Source: Iris pallida
Taxonomy: Eukaryota; Streptophyta; Magnoliopsida; Asparagales; Iridaceae
Assembly: GCA_029216955.1 (NCBI GenBank)
Contig: JANAVB010029819.1
Coordinates: forward strand, 33,275,420 to 33,339,419
DNA: 64,000 nt
Reading direction: 5' to 3'
Made by a program: the position numbers and the translations under genes. How positions within the stretch are numbered: position 1 is the stretch's first letter; each line of letters starts with the position of its first letter. Positions 22,571 through 32,100 of the stretch are shown here, piece after piece. Under the pieces are notes generated by a model. The model made no database searches and had not been told where the DNA came from. It worked only from the letters and a program-made list of their open reading frames with translations.

Positions 22571-23842
22571 TGTTTGCCATAAAATATAAAAGAACAGAAC
22601 AATTATCGGAGGACTGGACTTTTACTTCATAATACAAACTCGCTTGTTCAAAGAAAGCCTAGGGACGAAAACCTAGGTACAGCAATCTAAGTATAATTGT
22701 TTATTTTAGATTATGGTGGGTGACGGTAGAGGCTCGGGAAAGCGACGGTAGCTCTGCCTTACTCCTTGGACGATCGGATGTCGCCTTGGCTCCGGAGAAG
22801 AAATGCTCTCAGGATACCCTCTACGTGGGCCTTTGTCTCTCTGCTATCTCTCTTCAAGTCTCTCCAAGTGCTCTCGTGATCTTCAGAAAAGTCCAAATCT
22901 GTAAGGGAATGGCACCTTGCTATTTATAGGAGTGGGATACAATCATTAGGGTTTGCAATGATTGCCTCCTTGATAAGTCGGCGGTTAAGGATCAATTAAT
23001 CTGGGCCCTTCTTTTTGATTGTAGCAAATCTAGGTAATTAATACAGATTGCATCAAATCTCTGTGGTAATTAATAATGATTGCCATGAATATTTGTGACT
23101 TGTGATGGCTTGCCACATGTCTAATTTGCTCGATTTGACTTGATCTGGGCAATTATGGTGATTGCAACAAATCTAATTTTGTTAGGATTTGTTAGCACCC
23201 ATAATTCCATGAAGATAAGATTGCCACGTGTCTCAATCCTTGTAAAAAGTACAACGTGTCTTCACTGGGTCATCTTGGCAGAGCCGCATATGAGTGGGCC
23301 GCATGAGGATGGATGGCCGCATGAAGATGGGCAGCCGCATGGGGATGAACAGCCGCATGAAGATGGGCAGCCGCATGCTAACGGGCGGCCGCATATAGGA
23401 TGTAGCCACATGAAGATGGGCAGCTGCATGCTGACGGGCGGCCGCATAAAGGATGCAGCCGCATGAAGCTAGGTGGCCGCATGAAGTGGACGGCCGCATA
23501 AAGTGGACGACCGCATAAATACAGCAGCCGCATGCCTCGGGACTCGGTGGATTCTGCCAGCTGTAAAAAGATTTCCTCTTCTTCCCTAGGAACACGCCTT
23601 TATGTTAGTCAATATTGCACCTTTATGTCAGAGCTGTCATTTGTCAGAGCCGTCAGCCGTCAGGGCATTAAATACAGCTAAAGATGAAGGAAAAAAAGCT
23701 GTTGAAGGCCACGTGGCTCTGGGCCTATCCGAGCCGCATAGACGCTTGAGCCGCATGGACCCTTGAATCGCATGGGCTCTCTGAGCTGTATGGAGATTCT
23801 TAGCCGTATAGACCTTTCTTTATTCTTTTTCATGCTTCTACA
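22571..23842 (-). repeat. E2 5' LTR (1,272 bp)
   Basis: Minus-strand LTR from TGTAGAAGCATG (23842) to GGCAAACA (22571); homologous to the E1 3' LTR throughout. TATA box (minus) at 22921-22928. U3 has a 17-18-bp minisatellite at 23283-23535 (15 copies built on GCCGCATGAAGATGGGCA) and five more motif copies near 23730-23815. The outer flank starts GACAT at 23843. Confidence 0.9.
23283..23535. repeat. 17-18-bp minisatellite in E2 U3
   Basis: Fifteen GCCGCAT-type sites start at 23283, 23298, 23316, 23334, 23352, 23370, 23388, 23405, 23423, 23441, 23458, 23476, 23493, 23510 and 23527. All are in the same orientation. E1 has the same sites in U3 but scattered and not as a regular array. Confidence 0.9.
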
Positions 23843-25297
23843 GACATGATAGAGGCCCGACGTGGCGTACTCCTGACAGTGAACTTGACATGATATGCTT
23901 GACATGATATACCTCACATGATAGTGGCCCGTCGTGGTGCACTCTTGATATGATAAACCTGACATGATATTTCTCAAAATATTGTTGCAACGGCTAACCT
24001 GACATGACAAGTATGAATGACCTGGACACTGTGGACGATTGTGCTTCTACAAATGAACCCGTCTTGTCTTGCATCATGTCTAGGACGGGGACCCTTGAGT
24101 ACCACGGTCAGGGGTACCTACTAAATCGACTAAGGCTAATTACTAGAATAATCCTGTAGTCATGAAGAGATTTTTCTAGCTACAGGCAATCCCGTTATCT
24201 GGACGCCCCACTTGGGATCTGTAGCCTGCCGACGAGTAGGGCACATTTCCAGCACACTGTCATGTGTTGCACCCTTATTGTACTAATATTCGACCTGGAT
24301 AACCTGGATGGTCTGTAGGGCTTGTGGCTGTGGAATAATCTCACTGCATCTTGTTAGTAACTAGGCCTGTGATAACCCTAGTTAGTTAAAGTATAAAGTC
24401 GTACTTATTGCTTGGCCGTAAAATATTAGATGGAGTTCAATCAGTCTAGTCTAGTCTTGTCTTGATCCTGTACAAGATTGTTACATGTCCTGATTTTTTA
24501 TTTTATCTTGCCGATAAATGGTGGAAGAAACCAAGTTTTGTTCAGACAAAGGGTTACAACCCCGGTCCTTGTTTGGTTTACGGGTTGTATCCTGGTTATC
24601 TGAATAGTCCCATGGTTATCTCATCGTATATCTCATGTCATGTTTTTCTTTAATTACTGTCTTTTATTATGTAATTATATTCTTGTGCTAATTGCTGGTT
24701 TTAGTTCCTAAGTGAAGCTTCCTTTATGGCACTTGCTCTTTCTGGGGTCTGACCCAGCTGGTTTTGTATGGCCAGATTTCGAAGCAGCTTCAGAGGATCT
24801 ACCGACTTTCCTGCCAGATGGTGACCACTAGACGAAACCCTGGCAACGAGTGGGTTTATTTTGGCTCTTCCACTCTATTGTAAAAATATTCTTTTGAGGC
24901 GTTTAGCCGGCGAGCGCGTGTTAGCTCGGTTGTACCTTTATTTATTGTCTACCTACGGGCTGTAACATGATTGACAGATCCTAGGGTTGATCATGTATGA
25001 CAAAACTTTTACTAGTCCTCATATTTTGTAACGACTAGCTTCATGATCAGCTGAATATGTAATGTTTGGGATGCCTTACTATTGTATATTTGGTGATCTT
25101 ACATCTTGTAATATTTACTTACTTGCTTGTGATTGAGATACTAGGTTTGTTATTGACCATAAGAAACTGATAGCTTGTAGATGAACCCTCATATATCTAG
25201 ACAGCCGTGACCGTATAGTGGAGTGGATCCCATTTTATTATATGTAGCTGGCTATGTCTGTCCCCGTTCTCCAGTGTTCTGGTTCTGGGGCGTGACA
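23843..25297 (+). repeat. P1 5' LTR, 3' portion
   Basis: Ends GTGACA at 25297 just before the leader and gag; the LTR start lies beyond E2. No TATA box can be assigned with confidence. The end GCGTGACA resembles the ends of the P3 LTR (GTGACA in reverse at 29103 and 36032). Confidence 0.65.
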
Positions 25298-25537
25298 TGG
25301 TTTAAGTGGTAGCCCATACAGGTCTTGTAAATCAAGATATATGAGGGTTTACCGAATAGATGTCTCAATCAGTACTCGTCCTTGATCTCTGCTCGTATCC
25401 TCTGAATCCCTGTAATCCTGACCTGATCACATACTTGTATCGTTGATCTGTCCTGGTCCTTCCTTATTGTTCCCTATGTCGTCTTCTTCAGCGGCATTAT
25501 TCCTGGACCTGCCGATCAGCAAGGCGGAGCACCTCCC

Positions 25538-26225
25538 GTGGACCAGCAGCAACCAGGAGATCAAGTCCAGCATTCAGGAGTGGCCTCCAGAGTCATGCCA
25601 ACTGGAGGAGAGACACTAGTCCAGCCAGTTCAGCCTGCAGAGCCTGATGATGGCACTTTGGTAGGTCTCATCAGATCATTGTTAGCTTCTCAAGATCGTC
25701 GAGGAGAAGCCTTGCATCAGGCAGTGGCAGATAATTTGGGCAGAGGTGGACATCATGGGAACAGTGCATCGAACAGTTTCAAGCGCCTGAACCCTCCATT
25801 CTTTGATGGCAGCGAAGATGCTATCGCTGCTGATGCATGGCTTCAGGATACAGAGGTAATATTGGAGGTAGCGAAGACCCCGGAAGATGAGAAGGTGGCC
25901 GTAGTGCGCCTGCAGCTATTGGATCTAGCCCGCAGTTGGTGGGCAGCGCAGGCCGTTGGACTAGTGGCACCTATTGCTTGGGCAGTATTCCGTTTGAGAT
26001 TCCAGACCAAGTACTTCGATGCTGTGGCTCGGTACGATCTACAGACCAAGTTCACCATTCTGAAGCAGATGGACAGGACGGTCGCTGGATATGCGGCCGA
26101 GTTTTCCAGACTTAGTCGGTTTGCTCCCACCTTGGTGGCGACCGAGTTCGATAGAGCCCAGCGGTTTCAACAGGGACTCTACTTAGAGATTCTGTTGGCA
26201 GTGGAGCAGTTTGAGCGTCAGACTT
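25538..26225 (+). pseudogene. P1 gag, truncated
   Basis: A 229-codon frame with a Ty3/gypsy capsid-like gag domain: FKRLNPPFFDGSEDAIAADA, ARSWWAAQAVG, FRLRFQTKYFDAVARYDLQT and FSRLSRFAPTLVATEFDRAQ. The domain builds the retroelement particle. The frame opens with GTG at 25538, and the same frame extends upstream with no clear ATG, so the true start is uncertain. It stops at 26225 because the P2 LTR (TGTAAAACCCC) begins there; the zinc knuckle and all of pol are missing. Confidence 0.75.
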
Positions 26226-27228
26226 TGTAAAACCCCTAAATTTCTACTATATTTTTTTATATAAATTTGGTACTGATTATTTTTTTGTATTTGTACGTGC
26301 GTAGTTGCAGTGTACGTCGCGCACGAAATTTTCTTATTATCGAATTTGCTCGACGAGTGCGAATATGTGCAAGCGTACATATTTTTAGAAAAACATTTTT
26401 AATTATTATTTTACAGTTTTAAAATAATATATGTAATAATTATTTTAGCTATCATACCAACATTTCCAAATCTATTATTTTATTTATTTATAAAAAGTCT
26501 TTCGTTTATAATAGTTAATAATAATAAATAATATTATTGTGCATACGTATATATTTTCTAAATATTTTATTAGTTTATATTTAAATAAAAATGTAGTTTT
26601 CGAGATTTATTAATATTAATATTTTATTATTCGAAAAGATATTTAAAAATATTTATTATTTTTGAAATTATTATTATTGTTATTTTGAAAAATATATTTG
26701 GAAGTTATTGTGGCCATTTAAATTTCGATTTGATTTTATGGATTAATTTAAATAGTTTAAAAGTAGAATTTATATTTAATTTGAGTCTAGATTATCTAGA
26801 TTTAAAATTTGAATTTAAATTGGAATTTAATTTAGAATTGATTTTTTGAATTATCTAAATGGGGTTTAAACAAACCCAAGTTCTTATCCTAATGGGAATT
26901 TCTACCTCCTATAAAAGGAGAAGTACTCCTCCATAATTCTCTACCACAATTTCCATCCATACAGTGCATCGTGTCCGTGTCCGTGCCTTCCCTCTCCACT
27001 ATGAGTTCTTATACAAATACATCTATAGCTCTGTTCCGGGTCCGACAGATTCGAACCTCCGTCTCCATCGTATCGGACACACCCGACATGACTCATCCAA
27101 ATCTGACCCTAAACCTATTGCCGCCTGCCTACACCCGTCCTCGCCACAGCCTTTCCCGAGCACACGTCCACCACCACCAACCTCGCTCCTCCTCGCCTGC
27201 CAACATCTCCACAACCACCGCTCGTGTC
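26226..27228 (+). repeat. P2: truncated LTR inserted in P1 gag
   Basis: Starts TGTAAAACCCC within the gag reading frame of P1 and is very AT-rich up to a TATAAAAG box at 26910, followed by a C-rich leader. The start resembles that of the C2 LTR in reverse (TGTAAACCCCC). There is no LTR end, PBS or gag: at about 27228 the sequence changes to a family B gag start. I infer a 5' LTR whose right end was lost by deletion. Confidence 0.6.
26910..26917 (+). promoter_or_regulatory. TATA box in the P2 LTR
   Basis: TATAAAAG about 685 bp from the LTR start, at the switch from AT-rich to C-rich sequence, as expected at a U3/R boundary. Confidence 0.5.
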
Positions 27229-27568
27229 CAGCACCACGCTTTTCCGAGAGATGCGCTGCACCAGTGGGCGCATCCTGGCTACTGAGGACGTCAGCGAGAA
27301 GGGTGGACTGCATCGGCTCATCCCCTTCAGTGGTGGTGCCAGGGGCCTCGACCTTGCGCACCTAGACTTGACGAGTCTTCTTCGGCTTTGGCAGCCGCTT
27401 CGAAGGACTTGCGCTGCCTTCAGAGATAAACTCCTCATACGCCTGTTGATTGAGGCATACGACCAGCGTCTTGTGGGAGGAGCCCACCTTCATGTCGTCG
27501 GATTGCGACACAGCTTTCTCGGTGGAGGAGAAAGAGGTCCCCAGCAGAGTCGCCAACTTGTTTGCCAT
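27229..27568 (-). pseudogene. Family B gag start left of LTR A
   Basis: The ATG at 27568 gives MANKLATLLGTSFSSTEKAV, read through a PBS, and the frame is open to TAG after PKKTRQV (27362). T3 gag (55586-55380) is nearly identical and shares the final TAG, but has an extra TAA where this copy has CAA. Homology to T3 runs to about 27229 and then stops abruptly. This is the beginning of a second family B internal region on the outer side of LTR A, where a simple insertion would show target DNA. Confidence 0.85.
27538..27555 (-). other. Primer binding site left of LTR A
   Basis: Same 18 bases as at 22550 and 55556, three bases from the LTR end. It shows that LTR A also served as a 5' LTR for sequence to its left. 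Confidence 0.8.
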
Positions 27569-28762
27569 TAAAATCTTTTTATTACAATTTCAATTACAAA
27601 TAGAACAGTGTTACAATGTAGGACTTAGATGTAGTCGTAGGAGAACACTTTTGTTTATCTGGGTCCCTGTGTCGATGGAGCTAGTGGTAATGCGTTGACT
27701 CCGTTGACGATCTGACGACGGTTCTCGATTCTCTGAAGGTCTGAGTTGCTCTGGGTGCTGGAGTTTGCAGATGGGAAGAAGACGTTGAGTGTCTATTCCG
27801 ATCTTGGTGGATGATAACTCTGATGCCTTTTTCTGTCTGTGTACGTCTGTATATTACCCCCTATAAGAAGGAAATGATCCCTCTATTTATAGTTTGCAGG
27901 CTGGCTGCTCATGCGCGCATATGTAGGATGCGCCTATACGTGGGGAAGCCACGTGGTTGAAGCTGCGGGAGGCGCATGGATGATGCACCATCATTTGTGG
28001 GTTGAATCCTTCATGCTGTATTTGTGAGTTAACACGTAGCAGGGGAGAGGATCTTTCCGTTGCTGAGATCTTGGGTGATTAGCACCCCTTCATAGGCTGA
28101 ATTGAGTCAAAGGACACGTGGCACATGTCCGTTGCTCAAAGATCTCGGATTTGGTGGAGAGTGATCTGATAGGATGCGCCTGGGATTGGGCGCATGAGAA
28201 GACTTTGGCTCACAATCTTCAGAAGTCACGAACCAGTCTGGGCGCACGGCTTTTGAGGCGCATGCGAGTCTTCAGCCGCATGGCCGCTGAGGCGCATGCG
28301 AGTGGTTGGTCGGCCACGTGGGTCGTAACCGTCGGGGGAAAGTAATAATGATGCTGATGTCAGTGACGCTTCGTCTTCTGAAAAAGTTGCTAACTGTCCA
28401 GTCCTCGGGGGACGTGATGCCAACTCTGTCACTTGAGCATTAATTGCTTGATAGGTGACGAGCCGAAATGGGCGCATGGGTCCATGTTTGAATAGGACGC
28501 ATGGATCTGTGCTCTGTTGGGCGCATCCATACGGGGCACTTTGGAACCGATGGGCCCGTCTGTACGATGCGCGGTGTCTGACCGGCGCATCCTTTTGCAT
28601 GACGTTCCTTTATTGGTCCGACTTTTGTGTTCTTTAAGTGCTTTAAATAGCCGTTTTAACTTGGCTGAATTTGAAGCGCCAGGTACATCACCATAAATAC
28701 AAATTCATTGCACGGGATTCGGAGAGCCCGCCACTTGGCGCATGGGTTTAATTTGTCCGGCC

Positions 28763-28770
28763 TATAAATA
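28763..28770 (+). promoter_or_regulatory. Plus-strand TATA box inside LTR A
   Basis: CCTATAAATAGTAGCAAGGA in the orientation opposite to the element's own promoter (minus TATA at 27884). The same block is in LTR B at 56779-56786. The antisense gene promoter at 41590 begins with the same CCTATAAATAG followed by GA-rich then TTCT-rich sequence. It may be an antisense promoter. Open frames downstream (28816-29142) are not conserved well enough to call genes. Confidence 0.45.
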
Positions 28771-29097
28771 GTAGCAAGGAGAGAGTTTGCTTCTCGTTCT
28801 CTCACGTCTTCCCGAATGAACTTGTTTGCTCGAGCACATTCTGTTGACGAGATGCTCCCGAAGGTGAAGATGCGACGACTTGTCTTCGTTCATGCACTTG
28901 AAGGTGACTGTTACATACAAAAGTCAGGGTCGAAGGCTTCTGAGGCAGGCAGAAGGTGCCTGTTGCAACCAAAGATCGGGATGCTCGAGCCCTGTCGCTG
29001 TTATGCTGGAAGAGCCGCAGATCGGAATTGTGGCGCTCCCGGCTTTGGAGAGCTCTTTCTCCTTCCAGAGTGGGTGTTGCCTATTATGGTTGTGTTG

Positions 29098-29102
29098 AAA
29101 GC
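29098..29102. other. Target-site duplication of P3, left copy
   Basis: AAAGC directly before TGTCACGACC. The uninterrupted sequence in LTR B (GTTGAAAGCTGCTCC at about 57109-57123) has AAAGC once, which confirms the insertion site. Confidence 0.95.
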
Positions 29103-32100
29103 TGTCACGACCTGCACCCACCGTGAGGGTACGAGTACGTAACAGCGCCTAGCCTACACCGCAGTGTCGGCGGTAGAACGCTGTTCTAGGTCATGAACTA
29201 TAACTAATACAATATAGAATAATCTCCAACTGGAGGCTAATCACAGAAGGTACAACTCAATCACAACTAGAGATATAATATGGCACGATAAAATAGATAA
29301 AAAATCCTCAACTGAGGTACAACAGAAATGAAATAACATAAGTTAATAACTACCAGTCTCAACATCTCTAGAATATACAACTCTGAAATCAAGGACAACA
29401 ACTAATCATAAAAAGAAGAACAGCCTAGACTATCTATGCTAAACATGGGTATCATCCTCAGCAGCTGCCTAAACCTCCCCAGGGGTCCAGGTCGCGAGTG
29501 TCATCTAGGCAAGCTCCAAAGTAATAGGTGCAAGGTTCCTCATCATCCTCTGTAAAATTTTCAACAGGTCAAGTCAAGACAGGAGCGAGCACAATACATC
29601 TCACGCAGATCATAACAGGTTAGAAAATATAGACATACAAGAGAGTACGATACATAAAACTGAAAGAAAGTACATGATGTAAATAGAGAAAGAACTGTAA
29701 TAGAAATATCTACTATACGTAGAGAGCTACCAGTGACTAGTGATTTAGAGTACAAAGTCGGCATGTGAACGGCTGGATTTGCACATGAATATACTAAAGA
29801 GGCGTACATGGCTATACTACATTGGAATTGTTCACATGACTATTTATACTCCTCCATACCCCAATCAATACACAAGGATCCAGACAAGTTATGTTACGTA
29901 CATGATTTTCACATGAAGCCCATATATGGGTGTACATGAAGAATACATGAGGGCTCAGAAACTGAGTGCAGATGAATTCCACATGAAGGCCCATGAAAGG
30001 TGCACATGAAGTATAGGTTATCCATGAATACACGAGAAATATGACCGAACATGATAGCACATGAGAGTACACGAGCGAGCACGAACGAGCATGAAGCACA
30101 TGATAAACATGAACAACATGAGAGCGAGAAATACACGATGTACATGAAACATACGACATAATGTATCCGATCCTCCCGAGGGGGATAACATCTCAATAGG
30201 GATCCATATAGTACCAATCCATGATAATATCGTGACAGCATCAGATAAGGTAAACTAGAGAAGGAATATAATTCTAAGCAAGTTATGAAATGATCAGAGA
30301 ATGTACTCGCCTGGTATCTGAATAGATGTAGTAAATATACTGTCCGAGATGAGGTACCTGACTCCTAGTTAGAGCAACACAAGTCAAGATGTATACAGGG
30401 GATGATAAATGTAATCTACGATGCGTCTGTATGCTGTATTGGTCAAACTAGACTAAAGTTAACACTTGGTCAAATCTAGTCAACCACACTAGTCAAACTA
30501 GGTCAACTAGGTCAAGTCCTAGCCCAAACAAGTCTAACAAGTCTCACTAGGCCTAACCAAGCCTAGCCTAGCAATCACACACCAATCACAAGGATATACA
30601 AGCCAACACAAGCCACACATCAAGGCACATTCATATGACTATTTATCATAGAATTTATATATAGCTATATATGTATATGATTTCATATATTTACAACATT
30701 ATACAATAAGAGAAAGTTAGAGAGGGAACTAGCATGTAAGGCTATGTGTGTGTGAACATGGAGGTGTACATGAGAGGGGTATCAAAATACTAGCTATAAG
30801 TTACAACACACATGGCATGCATGGCTAACTATAATATACATCTATATATATGCATACCACATCCTATATTCAAGAGTATAGGTAATGTATAATTACCTAT
30901 AGGCCACACATATTATTACATAAAGAGAGATATATATGCATATATATATTTACATAGAATGGTAGGGTAATGGCATGTGTATGTGTGTGCCTACATGTGT
31001 GTGTAGACTATTCAGAAAATCAATAGAGAAAAGTGTGTGTATATGTGTCAATTACAGGTTTAGGAGTGTGTGTGGCTGAGTGAACATGTGAGGGGGCTGT
31101 GTGCAACATATTTATCACAGGTTTCAGTTTAAGTGAAATGTGTATGTGTGTTCAATGAACCAATGTGGCTCTCAGGAATCAGTGGCTTGGTGAAAACAGA
31201 GAAGGGAAGCAATACAAATGCATGTGTGTGTCTAGGTGACAATGTGTGTGAGATGGACAGTAGGGTGTGTGGTATGCAGTGGATAGATAGGTAATAGAGA
31301 AAAATGTGAAGGTGCAGTGGAAGAATATATGTAGCAGTTAATGATTGTAGGACAGAGCTGAGTGTGTGTGAATGTATTCAAATCAGTGCGTTTGCAACCA
31401 TTGAACCAATGTGTGGAATCATTCTTAGCTATTCAGTCTACATAAACCAATTTTCATGTGTATATGAGTGTCAAACTTATTCTCAGAAATTAAAACAGTA
31501 AGTGTGTAATTAAATATATGAATCAAGGTGTGAAAGACCACCATTCTCAGATTTCCTGATACATCCATTCAATCTCAGGTTCTATATATGAACCCAATTC
31601 GAATCTAAGAAGTTCTCAACTTGACAGTTCCAGTTAAGCCAATATGACTCAGTTCTAAGTTCAAACTTCCATTCAGTCTTAACCAGGTATCAGGCAGCCA
31701 TATACCTTGGTGTACAACATTAAATTTATCATTCAAGAATAGTAATCACGTATGAAAATTTTAGAAAATTCATAAGTGAATCTCAGGTTCAATGTTCACC
31801 TAAACAGTGCATAAATTCAATACAATTTTAAGCTCAAATGAAATTCAAAAGCTAAATTTCTTATGCCATGATGATCTCTAACAAGTAGGTTAATTCTCAG
31901 ATAGATATAGGTGTAATATACATCATAATTTAAATCAATGAACAGTTCATAAGTTATTCAAATTCTTAAAAATTTCACTGTCAGTGTTCATGTATCAGAA
32001 ATATGGAAACTCTTTGATTTCGAAACCCAACACCACATCCAAACCTAAACAATCTTGAGAGTCAAATTTAGAACAAAAATAAACTCTTGTAAAACACATA

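Larger units (their letters stand above)
19209..22580 (-). pseudogene. E2 gag, starting at the end of the LTR
   Basis: The ATG at 22580 is inside the last ten bases of the LTR, so MANTMATLLGTNF is read straight through the PBS. The N-terminal part (22580-21459) is basic and holds the 36-bp repeats. The frame continues past TAA at 21456 (T3 has CAA there). An acidic block follows (21251-20703). The capsid-like gag domain lies at 20635-20075 (KYKPFHINPYDGKTSASRYI, GALEGVAFDWYRNLPDN). The last part (20144-19209) has a variant zinc knuckle C-x2-H-x4-H-x4-C (YCHYHRYVHHATHDCYQL). Several stops and at least one frameshift near 20150 break it. Gag would form the particle and package RNA. Confidence 0.8.
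10910..23842 (-). mobile_element. E2: family A Tat-lineage Ty3/gypsy retrotransposon, 5' part
   Basis: Minus-strand element with 5' LTR 22571-23842, PBS 22550-22567, gag, protease, RT, degenerate RNase H, second RNase H, integrase (stop at 13911), spacer repeats and the 3' half of the antisense gene (10910-12428). The rest of the antisense gene and the 3' LTR are displaced beyond the left edge by insertion of E1. E2 itself lies in the LTR of P1; the right flank starts GACAT at 23843. Pol has frameshifts and stops. Confidence 0.9.
23843..26225 (+). mobile_element. P1: plus-strand gypsy element, 5' part (LTR end and gag)
   Basis: The end of a 5' LTR (23843-25297, ending GGGGCGTGACA), a leader with AGTGGTAGCCCATACAGG (a PBS-like stretch shared with P3 and C2), then gag. 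The LTR start was removed by insertion of E2, and gag is cut at 26225 by P2. LTR bases 23843-23990 contain a roughly 71-bp duplication with several ACATGATA motifs. The rest of the LTR part and the leader hold no other feature I can support. Confidence 0.7.

Noticed and set aside
22581..22637. Gag start upstream at 22637 within the LTR.
   Set aside because: The other two copies share only the ATG at the LTR end; the upstream extension is not conserved.
23283..23535. Regular short repeats as a CRISPR array.
   Set aside because: 17-18-bp units without unique spacers, inside a plant LTR.
24030..24050. GTGCTTCTACA as an alternative outer end of the E2 LTR.
   Set aside because: Homology with the E1 LTR start ends exactly at 23842.
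27224..27228. GTGTC here equals the five bases right of LTR B (57692-57696), like a target duplication for a 27229-57691 insertion.
   Set aside because: The outer flanks do not belong together (P2 LTR on one side, C2 pol on the other) and the left end lies inside gag and not at an LTR end. A chance 5-bp match is more likely.
26226..27230. A complete solo LTR (TG...CA) in P1 gag.
   Set aside because: Flanks are GACTT and GCACC, no duplication, and the right side is not P1 gag.
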